Shown piece by piece: positions 25,323 to 33,255 of a DNA stretch of 64,000 bases. The notes beneath the pieces are model-generated. The model did no database searches. It had not been told where the DNA came from and was given only the letters and a program-made list of their open reading frames with translations. This DNA is from Candidatus Ribeiella danica. GTDB lineage: Bacteria > Chloroflexota > Chloroflexia > Chloroflexales > Roseiflexaceae. Both the position numbers and the translations under genes were made by a program. Within the stretch, counting starts at the first letter, position 1, and every line of letters begins with the position of its first letter. The stretch covers positions 372,001 through 436,000 of the forward strand of contig JADKFS010000008.1 of the NCBI GenBank assembly GCA_016717335.1, given 5' to 3'.

Positions 25323-26396
25323 ATGCACTACAAAGACTACATTGCCACCCTGCCGCCCTATAAGCCGCCCAAGCTGATCCGCCAGCAGCCGCAAGGCGTC
25401 GTCAAGCTCTCGTCGAACGAGAACCCGCTCGGCCCGTCGCCGCGCGCGCTGGCCGCGATCCGGGAGGCCGCCGCCAGCGTCAACCGCTACCCCGACGCCG
25501 GCTCGCTGGCGCTGCGCCAGGGCATCGCGGCCCACCACGACGTCACGCCCGAGATGGTGCTCTGCACCAACGGGTCGGACGAGATGGTCCTGCTGCTCTG
25601 CCTGGCGTTCCTGGGCGAGGGCGACGAGGCGGTGATGGCGCAGGGCACCTTTATCAGCTACTACCTGCGCACGCTCGAGATGGGCGCGCAGGCCGTGCGC
25701 GTGCCGCTACGCGACCATACCCACGACCTCGACGCTATGGCCGCGGCGGTGACCGATCGGACCCGGCTGCTGTTCGTCTGCAACCCCAACAACCCAACCG
25801 GCACGAGCAACGGCGCGGCGGAGCTGAGCCGGCTGATCGAGCGCGTGCCCGAAGACGTGCTGGTGGTGGTCGACGAGGCGTACATCGAGTTTGTCGAGCG
25901 CCCGGACTACCCCAACCTGCTGGCCGAGCTGCGCGCCGGCCGGAAAAACCTGATCCTGCTGCGCACGTTCGCCAAGATCTACGGGCTGGCCGGCCTGCGC
26001 CTCGGCTACAGCTTCGGCCACCCCGAAGTGATCGGCTACCTCGAGCGCGCCCGACCGACCTTCAACGTCAACTCGCTGGCCCAGGCCGCCGGCCTCGCCG
26101 CGCTGGAGGACGACGAGCACGTCGCGCGCAGCCGCGCGCACGCCAACGCCTGCCGCGCCCAGCTCATCCGCGAGCTCCGGTCGCTCGGCCTCGACCCGAT
26201 CCCCAGCCAGACCAACTTCGTCGCGGTGGACGTCGGCGACGACATGGCGGTGACGATGGCGCTGATGGACCACGGCTTCACTGTCAACCCGCTCTCCGGC
26301 TGGGGGCTGCCCGGCTACATCCGCATCTCGTTCGGCACCGACGCGGAGAACGCGCGCTTCTTCGAGGCGCTCCGCGCCGTTCTCGCTCAATCCTGA
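25323..26396 (+). CDS. hisC: Histidinol-phosphate aminotransferase
   Basis: 357 aa, fold-type I PLP enzyme that makes histidinol phosphate. Seen: LSSNENPLGPSP, TNGSDEMVLLL, CNPNNPTG, DEAYIEF, the PLP-lysine segment TFAKIYGLAGLRLGY and the C-terminal GYIRISFGT. GGAGGAAGC precedes the ATG. No other his gene is adjacent; related aromatic aminotransferases share these motifs, so the substrate is assigned at family level. Confidence 0.92.
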   Translation: MHYKDYIATLPPYKPPKLIRQQPQGVVKLSSNENPLGPSPRALAAIREAAASVNRYPDAGSLALRQGIAAHHDVTPEMVLCTNGSDEMVLLLCLAFLGEGDEAVMAQGTFISYYLRTLEMGAQAVRVPLRDHTHDLDAMAAAVTDRTRLLFVCNPNNPTGTSNGAAELSRLIERVPEDVLVVVDEAYIEFVERPDYPNLLAELRAGRKNLILLRTFAKIYGLAGLRLGYSFGHPEVIGYLERARPTFNVNSLAQAAGLAALEDDEHVARSRAHANACRAQLIRELRSLGLDPIPSQTNFVAVDVGDDMAVTMALMDHGFTVNPLSGWGLPGYIRISFGTDAENARFFEALRAVLAQS

Positions 26397-26599
26397 GTGC
26401 GCGCGCCGGCCGGCTTGAAGATCCGGACGGCCGCCGACGAAATGGCCGGCGAGCAACGTTCTTTACTTGAAGCAGCGACAGGGCTGTTGGCGCAACTGCC
26501 GTTTTACAGATTGCGGAGGTGGGGTCTGAAGGCGCAGACCCTCATCCCAAGTGATAGCATCCCGTCAAGCGAAAGAGCATAGGCCCGAGGAGAGTTTGC

Positions 26600-27751
26600 A
26601 TGGCACAGTGCCCAAATTGCCACAGCGAAGTCAAGCCGGACGAGCGATTCTGCGGAAGCTGCGGAGCGCGTCTGGAGCCACAAGCACAGCCAACGCCCGC
26701 CGCCCCGGCCGCACGACCCGAGCCCATGCGCCCGCCCGTCACCGGTAAAGAGACGATCGTCCTGCCACCGCTCGACGAACCGGACAGGCCCGCGAATCAG
26801 CCCGCCGCACCGCCGGCGGAGCCGATCCAGCCGCCCAGCGATGCCACCCTGATCGCCGGCCCGCCCGCCCAGCCCCGTGTGCTGCCGACAACCCCCGCGC
26901 CGCCCCTGGCCGCCGGCTACGCCGGAGCAACGCTGCCGCCAGCCGTCGCGCTGCCGCCCCAGGAGCAGAAGTCGGGCGGCGGACGGGTCTGGAAGATTCT
27001 CGCTATTGTCGCCGGGATCGGCGTGCTGGCCTGCATTGCGCTCGCCGCGGGCGTGTACTTGGTGGCGCAGCGCGTCAGCAGCTCTTCCGAGCTGGTGTTC
27101 GCTACCGTCAACGCCGGGCTGGCCACCGTCGTGGCCGAGCCGACGATCGGCCCGCGCCCGACCAGCGCTCCACCGGCCGTGTCCGCCAATGCGACCGGCG
27201 ATGTCCTGCTCGAAGAGACGTTCGACAGCGCCAGCGCCAGCAGCTTCGGCGACACCGAGAGCGCCAACGCGAGCTATGCGTTCGTCGACGGCACATACGC
27301 GATCACGGTCAAGAAGCCCAACATGATCGTCTGGAAGGCCGTCAAGGGCGACTTTAGCGACGCGGCGATCTCGGTCGACGCGCTGTTCGAGGCCGGCAAG
27401 CAGAGCGCGGCCGGGCTGCTGTTTCACTACCAGGATGATAAGAATTTCTACATCTTCACGGTGACTCAGGACGGCCGCTATGGGCTCGACGTCTACAAAG
27501 ACGACCAGCTCACCACCCTGATCGACTGGACCGAGTCGTCGGCGATCAAGGGGGCCGGCGAGACGAACGCCATGCGCGTCGAGACTGTGGGCGACAAGAT
27601 CCGGCTCTACGACAACGACGAGCTGCTGGACGAAGTCAGCGACGCGACCCTCACAAGCGGCAGGGCGGCGATCGCGGTCAATACGTTCGACGATACCGGC
27701 GTGACGGTGAGGTTCGACAACCTGCTCGTCCGCGGGATGAAACAGACGTAA
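26600..27751 (+). CDS. Zinc-ribbon, membrane-anchored protein with C-terminal LamG/DUF1080-like domain
   Basis: 383 aa. Begins with a zinc ribbon (CPNCHSEVKPDERFCGSCGARL), then ~90 residues of Pro/Ala-rich linker, a single membrane helix (ILAIVAGIGVLACIALAAGV) and an outer part. The outer ~190 residues are a beta-sandwich of concanavalin/DUF1080 type (LLEETFDSAS…, GLLFHYQDDKNFYIFTVTQDG, VRFDNLLVRGM). Cytoplasmic ribbon outside-facing sandwich topology is inferred. Probably a sensor or carbohydrate-binding surface protein; no catalytic residues recognised. Confidence 0.83.
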   Translation: MAQCPNCHSEVKPDERFCGSCGARLEPQAQPTPAAPAARPEPMRPPVTGKETIVLPPLDEPDRPANQPAAPPAEPIQPPSDATLIAGPPAQPRVLPTTPAPPLAAGYAGATLPPAVALPPQEQKSGGGRVWKILAIVAGIGVLACIALAAGVYLVAQRVSSSSELVFATVNAGLATVVAEPTIGPRPTSAPPAVSANATGDVLLEETFDSASASSFGDTESANASYAFVDGTYAITVKKPNMIVWKAVKGDFSDAAISVDALFEAGKQSAAGLLFHYQDDKNFYIFTVTQDGRYGLDVYKDDQLTTLIDWTESSAIKGAGETNAMRVETVGDKIRLYDNDELLDEVSDATLTSGRAAIAVNTFDDTGVTVRFDNLLVRGMKQT

Positions 27752-27756
27752 GGCCG

Positions 27757-27830
27757 GCGTGGGCGCGGCGCCGCGCGCCCAACACAGGAGAGGTTTGGTG
27801 GGGCCGAAGGCCCCGCCAAACCTCTCCGTT
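27757..27830. repeat. Double-hairpin element family D, copy 3
   Basis: GTGGGCGCG…CGCGCCCAAC followed by a 19-bp-arm hairpin (GGAGAGGTTTGGTGGGGCC-GAA-…CCTCTCC, 27787-27827, one G-T wobble). The rest of the 300-base gap to the next gene shows nothing I recognise. Confidence 0.7.
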
Positions 27831-28055
27831 AGGATGATGATGATGAAGAAAATGACAACTACATAGCTCCGCAGAGTCATATCTTTTGATGCCACCTTGC
27901 GGTATTATTCTATCTGGCGTCGCCCACCCCCCACACCGCACGGCTGGAAGACAGCTGATCCGATAGATCCACCTTGGCGATGGGCGGCCTGCATCGGCAA
28001 GGCTGAGCAACCAGGCGATCCCAATCGCCCAAAACATTCTATTGAAGGAGTCATA

Positions 28056-29435
28056 ATGAAAATCATTGTCGCCGGAACGGGATTCGTTGGTCTGACCCAC
28101 GCAGCGGTCTGCTCGGAGTACGGCCACGAAGTCTACGCATACGATATCGACGAGCGCAAGCTCAACGCGTATCGCTCGACCGACCCGGATCAGATTGGCC
28201 ATTACGTCAACGAGCCCGGTCTGCCTGGCATTATTGCCGAGAACAATGAGCGCTACCTGTTCTTCACGAACGACATCGAGTCGAATATCGAGGGGACCGA
28301 CGCGATCTTCCTCTGCCTGCCGACGCCGCCGAACGTCGACGGCTCGTCGGACCTTAGCTATTACTTCAAGGCCGTCGACTACATCTGCACGCTGCTGGCC
28401 AAGCGCGAGGATACCCGGCGGGTCGTGCTGATCAACAAGAGCACCGTGCCGATCGGGACCGCGCGCCAGCTCGAGCGCAAGCTGCGTGAGTACAACGTGC
28501 CGAACGCCGGGGTGGCATCCAACCCCGAGTTCCTGCCCGAGGGCGACGCCGTCGAGAAGTCGCGCCGCCCGGATCGGGTGGTCGTCGGCGCCGACACCGA
28601 GGAGGACTTTCGGATCATCCGCCGGATCTACTCGCAGTTCGTCAACCACGTGCGCATCCGCTATATCGAGACGACGCCCGAGACCGCCGAGGCGATCAAG
28701 TACATGGCCAACACGCTGCTGCTGACCTACATCTCGTTCTGGAACGGCGTCGGCGGGCGGCTGGGCGAGACGTTCGGCAACGTGCGGATGGAGGATCTCA
28801 AGCGCGGCGTCACCGCCGACAACCGGATCAGCACCTGGGGCTCGTACGTGTCGAACGGCGCGGGCGGCTCGTGCTTCGGCAAAGATATCCAGTCGCTGAT
28901 CTACCAGCTCAAGACCGCCGGCCAGCCGACCGACCTGCTGCAGTCGGTCTACAACATCAACGAGTACCAGAAGACCTATCTGGTCGAGCGGGCGGCCCGC
29001 GAGGCCGGCGTGCGCTTCAACCACAAGAAGGTCGCGCTGCTGGGGCTGGCCTTCAAGCAGCGCACCAACGACATGCGCGACGCCTCCTCGCTGAAGGTTG
29101 TCGAGACGCTGCTGGCGCGCGGCGTCAGCGAGATTCGCGCCTACGACCCGGTGGCGATCAGCGAGGCCAAGCGCTTCTTCAACCCCGAGCACAACTACCT
29201 GTTCGAGAAGATCAGCTACCACAACTCGGCTAAAGAGGCGCTGGCGGGCAGCGACATCCTGTTCATCTCGACCGACTGGGAAGAGTTCCGCGGCCTGTCG
29301 CGCACGATCGAGCAGACCGTCAAGCCGCCCTACCTGGTGATCGACGGCCGCCGCATGATCCCTGACTACGCCGAGCTGACCGAGCGCGGCTACGGGTACC
29401 TGGCGGTCGGCTCGGCCTACCAGGCGCCGAAGTAG
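28056..29435 (+). CDS. UDP-glucose/GDP-mannose-type nucleotide-sugar 6-dehydrogenase
   Basis: 459 aa from ATG 28056 (GAAGGAG upstream). Two-step NAD-dependent oxidation of a UDP-sugar to the uronic acid for exopolysaccharide or glycan synthesis. Rossmann start IIVAGTGFVGLTHAAVCSEYG, STVPIGT, NPEFLPEGDAV, the lysine region AEAIKYMANTLL and catalytic Cys273 in GAGGSCFGKD. The C-terminal part has LGLAFKQRTNDMRDASSLKVV. UDP-glucose versus GDP-mannose or UDP-HexNAc cannot be fixed. A good terminator follows. Confidence 0.93.
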   Translation: MKIIVAGTGFVGLTHAAVCSEYGHEVYAYDIDERKLNAYRSTDPDQIGHYVNEPGLPGIIAENNERYLFFTNDIESNIEGTDAIFLCLPTPPNVDGSSDLSYYFKAVDYICTLLAKREDTRRVVLINKSTVPIGTARQLERKLREYNVPNAGVASNPEFLPEGDAVEKSRRPDRVVVGADTEEDFRIIRRIYSQFVNHVRIRYIETTPETAEAIKYMANTLLLTYISFWNGVGGRLGETFGNVRMEDLKRGVTADNRISTWGSYVSNGAGGSCFGKDIQSLIYQLKTAGQPTDLLQSVYNINEYQKTYLVERAAREAGVRFNHKKVALLGLAFKQRTNDMRDASSLKVVETLLARGVSEIRAYDPVAISEAKRFFNPEHNYLFEKISYHNSAKEALAGSDILFISTDWEEFRGLSRTIEQTVKPPYLVIDGRRMIPDYAELTERGYGYLAVGSAYQAPK

Positions 29436-29474
29436 GTCGCCGCGCGGCAACAGACTCAGTTTAGTTTCCCTTCT

Positions 29475-29514
29475 GCCCCTCGCTCCTATTCCGGGAGCGA
29501 GGGGCGTCCTTTTA
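29475..29514 (+). terminator. Rho-independent terminator after the sugar dehydrogenase gene
   Basis: GCCCCTCGCTCC (29475-29486) pairs with GGAGCGAGGGGC (29494-29505), then GTCCTTTTA. Confidence 0.8.
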
Positions 29515-29735
29515 GGGCTGGCCCCCGACTGCTCCCGCTCCCCGGTGGAACAGGAGGGCGAGGCCATTCTTAAATCTGTCATCAATCTGTAGCCATTCGG
29601 GAGTAGCGCACACGTAAACCATCGCATATAATAGGCCCGACGCGAGATGTCGAGGATAGAGTGTGGGATTTTTGTCCCAAGCATCCCCAGCGATCCTCGA
29701 CGGCGGAGGCGCCTTTGGGAACGTCAGAGACGAGC

Positions 29736-30920
29736 ATGAGCCGCGCCGACACGGTCGCGCTCGCCGATACACCCGTGCCCGCACAAGGCGATATCATCGT
29801 GGCCCTGCACCAGTTCGCCCGGGTCCTCGCCGGCGGCGCTAGCCTGGACGAAATCTTGCGGCAGGCGCTGCTGTCCGCCGCACGGCTCACCGAGTCGCAG
29901 CACGCCACCGTGCTGCTGCTGGACGAGCAGGGCGAGCGGATTCGCTATCGTGTCGCGCTCGCCAACGGCAATGTCGCCCCGCTTGCCCTTGTGGCCGGCC
30001 CGATGATGAGCCGCGGGCTGGCCGGCTGGGTCGTACGCACCCGCCGCGCCGCGCTGGTGCCCGACACCGAGCAGGACCCGCGCTGGCTGCCCGGCCCCGG
30101 CTCGGGCGATCTCCGCTCCGCGATCGTTGCCCCGCTGATCGTCGGCGATCGCACCTGGGGGATCATCACGCTGGCGCACGAGACGCCCGCACACTACTGC
30201 GACGAGCACCTGCGCCTGCTGGAGATCCTTGGCGCGCAGGTCGCCCTGGCGATCGCGCACACCGGACAGCGCGCTCGCCCCCACCCGACGATAGCTCAGA
30301 CGCTCCAGGCGGCGCCCGGCCGGCCGGCCCGCCGCGAGATCGTGGCGCTCTCGGCCGAGCTGCGCGGCCTGACGGCCGGCGGCGCGACGCTGGCGCCGGC
30401 GATCTTCTTCGACGAGGTGCTCCGCACCTACCTTCATGCGATGACCGAGATCGTCCACCGGCATAGCGGCGCGGTCGATAGCACGGCCGGCGACGCGCTG
30501 CTGGCGATCTTCGATGGCGCGGCCGGCCCGAACGATGCGGTGCTGGCCGCCCTGCAGATGCAGGCGTTGGCGCGCCAGCTGCGCGCGCAGTGGCGCGAGC
30601 GCCTGGGCGTCGAGGTCGGCGGCGTCGACATTGGCCTCGCGCGCGGGCCCGCGACCGTGGGGCGCGTCGACGAGCGCCGCGCCGCCGTTCGCGCGTTTGG
30701 CGACGTCGTCGGCGCGGCCGCGCGGCTGCGCGGCCTGGCGCGCGGCGAGATCCTGGCCGCGGCCACCGTCGCCGCGGCGCTGCAGAGCAATGCCACGTTC
30801 ACCGTCGCGGCGCTGCCGCCACTCCGGCTGGATACGATCACCGAGCCAATCTTCTCGATCGCCGCGCCGCCTAACAGCCGGCCGGCGCCCGCTATGGGCC
30901 AACAGCGCCCCAGATCGTAG
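29736..30920 (+). CDS. GAF protein with degenerate class III cyclase-like domain
   Basis: 394 aa from ATG 29736. GAF domain about residues 20-175 (HATVLLLDEQGERIRYRVAL…QVALAIAHTG). The C-terminal part aligns by eye with nucleotide cyclases: EIVALSAELRGLT replaces FADIRGFT, HSGAVDSTAGDALLAIF keeps the GDALLAIF region, and FGDVVGAAARLRG corresponds to GDTVNLAARLE. One metal Asp is Glu and the transition-state Asn is lost, so catalysis is doubtful and a regulatory role is more likely. Only 7 bases separate it from the next histidine kinase, so the two are probably co-transcribed. Confidence 0.75.
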   Translation: MSRADTVALADTPVPAQGDIIVALHQFARVLAGGASLDEILRQALLSAARLTESQHATVLLLDEQGERIRYRVALANGNVAPLALVAGPMMSRGLAGWVVRTRRAALVPDTEQDPRWLPGPGSGDLRSAIVAPLIVGDRTWGIITLAHETPAHYCDEHLRLLEILGAQVALAIAHTGQRARPHPTIAQTLQAAPGRPARREIVALSAELRGLTAGGATLAPAIFFDEVLRTYLHAMTEIVHRHSGAVDSTAGDALLAIFDGAAGPNDAVLAALQMQALARQLRAQWRERLGVEVGGVDIGLARGPATVGRVDERRAAVRAFGDVVGAAARLRGLARGEILAAATVAAALQSNATFTVAALPPLRLDTITEPIFSIAAPPNSRPAPAMGQQRPRS

Positions 30921-30927
30921 AGACAGT

Positions 30928-33099
30928 ATGTCAAAAGCCGCACCGCCAGACCAGACCGCCGCCGAGGGCCGCATCGATGCGCTGACTCGCATCACACAGG
31001 CGATCGAGACCGCCGGAACGCTGGACGAGCTGCTGCTGCTGGCGCTCCGCGAGCTCACCCAGCTCTTCGACGTCCCGCGGGGCGGCATCGCGCTGCTGCA
31101 CGACGAGCGCAGCACAGGCGAGATCGTCTGCGAATACCCCCCGCAGGTCGTGCTGCCGCTCACGGTCGATCTTAGCGATCTGCCGAACCTGCAGCGCGCG
31201 CTGCACAAGCGCCAGCCGCTGCAGATCCACGATATCCATTACCATGATAAGCACGGACCGACCTGGGAGCTGCTCCAGGCGCGCGAGATCCACTCGGCCA
31301 TGCTGGTGCCGCTGATCGCGCAGGACCACGCGATCGGCCTGATCGCCCTCGGCACGGCCGAGCGGACGCGCAGCTTCAGCACCGACGAGATCGCGCTGGT
31401 GCGGGCGCTCGCCGGCCAGATCGCGGCGGCGATCTCGGCCTTCCGAATCCACGACGAGGCCCAGCGCCGCAGCCAGGAGCTGAGCACCCTCAACGAGATC
31501 GCCTCGACGATCACCTCGACCCTCGACACGCGCGAGGTCTACCGGCTGGTGGTCCAGCGCCTCAACAGGTACTTCAACGTCGAGGCCGGCTCGCTCCTGC
31601 TGATCGACGAGACCACCGGCGACCTGCACTTCGTGATGACGATCGAGGGCGGCGAGGCGAAGCTGGCCGGCGTGAAAGTTCCGCTCGGCCAGGGCGTGGT
31701 CGGCGCGGTCGCCCAGAGCCACCAGTGGGAGATCGTGCACGACGCGCAGAGCGACCCGCGCTTCTACCGCAAGATCAGCGAGGATGTCGGCTTCGAGACT
31801 CGATCGATCCTGTGCGTGCCGATGATCGCCAAAGGCCGGGTGATCGGGGTGATCGAGCTGCTCAATAAGCTCGACGGCCGGTTCACGCCCGACGAGGCCG
31901 AGCGGCTGATGCGAATGGCCGCGTTCGTGGGCGTGGCGATCGAGAACGCGCACCTGTTCCAGCAGGTGGCCGACGGCCGCGATCAGCTCGCCGCGATCCT
32001 CAATTCAACCGCCGATGGCATCCTGATGACGAACATGCACGGCGTTGTGCTGACGGCGAACCCCAAGGCCGCCGAGCTATTCGGCGCCAGCGAGCGGCAG
32101 CTGACGGGCCAGCCGCTCGAAGATCTCCTGCGCGCGCTGCACGGCCGCGCCCGCGAGGTCGTCACGCGCTCGTGGACCAACGGCGAGGGCGCGGACAACG
32201 ACGGCGGCGCGCCCATCCACGTGAGCGACATCGAGCTTGGCGGGGCGCAGCACCGCTTCATTCGCCATCTGACGATGCCAGTGCGCGACAAGGACGGCGA
32301 GGTCTACGGCCAGCTGGCGGTGCTGCGCGATATCAACCAGGAGAAAGAGCTCGAGCAGCTGCGCGACGACTGGACCAGCATGCTGGTCCACGACCTGCGC
32401 GCGCCGCTCACCTCGATCATGAACGGCGTGATGATGGTCAAGCGTGGCATGGGCGGGCCGGTGACCGAGGCGCAGACGGAGCTGCTCGACATCGCCTACC
32501 AGGGCAGCCAGGCCATGCTCGAGCTGGTCAACAACTTGCTCGACATCGCGAAGATGGAGCAGGGCCGCCTGAACCTCGACCTGGAGCCGGTCGCGCCGTA
32601 CACCATCATCGACAAGGCGATCGAGCGGCTGCAGGTCTCGGCCCGCAGCAAGCAGGTGCTACTCGAGCAGCGCATGGCGATCAACCTGCCGCTCGTCGAG
32701 GCCGACGACCAAAAGATCGTGCGGGTGCTGCAGAACTTGCTCGACAACGCGCTGAAGTTCTCGCCAACCGGCGCGGAGGTGACCGTCGGCGCGCATATCT
32801 TCGGGCACGGCCACGCGCTGCCGGAGAGTGTCCCGCTGAACCCGCCGATGGAGGGCGGCCAGTGGCTGATTTTCTGGGTGCAGGATCGTGGGATGGGCAT
32901 CCCCGCGGCCTACCACGAGCGCATCTTCGAAAAATTCGGCCAGGTGCGCGGCCGAAAGGTGCGCGGCACCGGGCTCGGGCTCACATTCTGCAAGCTGGCG
33001 GTGGAGGCCCACGGCGGCCAGATCTGGCTCGAAAGCGAGGACAGCGGCGGGAGCGTTTTCGCGTTCGCGCTGCCCGTCAAGCAGAACGACGAGGACTAA
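30928..33099 (+). CDS. Soluble sensor histidine kinase, GAF-GAF-PAS-HisKA-HATPase
   Basis: 723 aa from ATG 30928. Two GAF domains (about residues 10-170 and 185-345; second has GDLHFVMTIEGGEAKLAGVKVPLGQGVVG and ends VGVAIENAHLFQQV). A PAS domain follows (AILNSTADGILMTNMHGVVLTANPKA). Phosphoacceptor His488 lies in MLVHDLRAPLTSIMNG, and the ATPase has RVLQNLLDNALKFSP, DRGMGI and GTGLGLTFCKLAVEAHGG. No receiver or regulator gene adjoins. Its neighbour upstream is a GAF/cyclase-like protein that may modulate it. Confidence 0.93.
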   Translation: MSKAAPPDQTAAEGRIDALTRITQAIETAGTLDELLLLALRELTQLFDVPRGGIALLHDERSTGEIVCEYPPQVVLPLTVDLSDLPNLQRALHKRQPLQIHDIHYHDKHGPTWELLQAREIHSAMLVPLIAQDHAIGLIALGTAERTRSFSTDEIALVRALAGQIAAAISAFRIHDEAQRRSQELSTLNEIASTITSTLDTREVYRLVVQRLNRYFNVEAGSLLLIDETTGDLHFVMTIEGGEAKLAGVKVPLGQGVVGAVAQSHQWEIVHDAQSDPRFYRKISEDVGFETRSILCVPMIAKGRVIGVIELLNKLDGRFTPDEAERLMRMAAFVGVAIENAHLFQQVADGRDQLAAILNSTADGILMTNMHGVVLTANPKAAELFGASERQLTGQPLEDLLRALHGRAREVVTRSWTNGEGADNDGGAPIHVSDIELGGAQHRFIRHLTMPVRDKDGEVYGQLAVLRDINQEKELEQLRDDWTSMLVHDLRAPLTSIMNGVMMVKRGMGGPVTEAQTELLDIAYQGSQAMLELVNNLLDIAKMEQGRLNLDLEPVAPYTIIDKAIERLQVSARSKQVLLEQRMAINLPLVEADDQKIVRVLQNLLDNALKFSPTGAEVTVGAHIFGHGHALPESVPLNPPMEGGQWLIFWVQDRGMGIPAAYHERIFEKFGQVRGRKVRGTGLGLTFCKLAVEAHGGQIWLESEDSGGSVFAFALPVKQNDED

Positions 33100-33158
33100 A
33101 GGATCGTCGATCGGCCTCTCCAGGAAATACTTTACAGTTTTGTCATCTAAGCGACGTC

Positions 33159-33187
33159 TTGATTCGTCTCCGGGGTTCGTATATAAT
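33159..33187 (+). promoter_or_regulatory. Sigma-70-type promoter of the third kinase
   Basis: TTGATT (33159-33164), 17-bp spacer, TATAAT (33182-33187), 69 bases before the ATG. Confidence 0.75.
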
Positions 33188-33255
33188 GTTCATACTCTCC
33201 CGCGAACCTACTAAGCTGTGTAAAACGTCGAACCTGTGTCCAAGGTAGGGTACAC

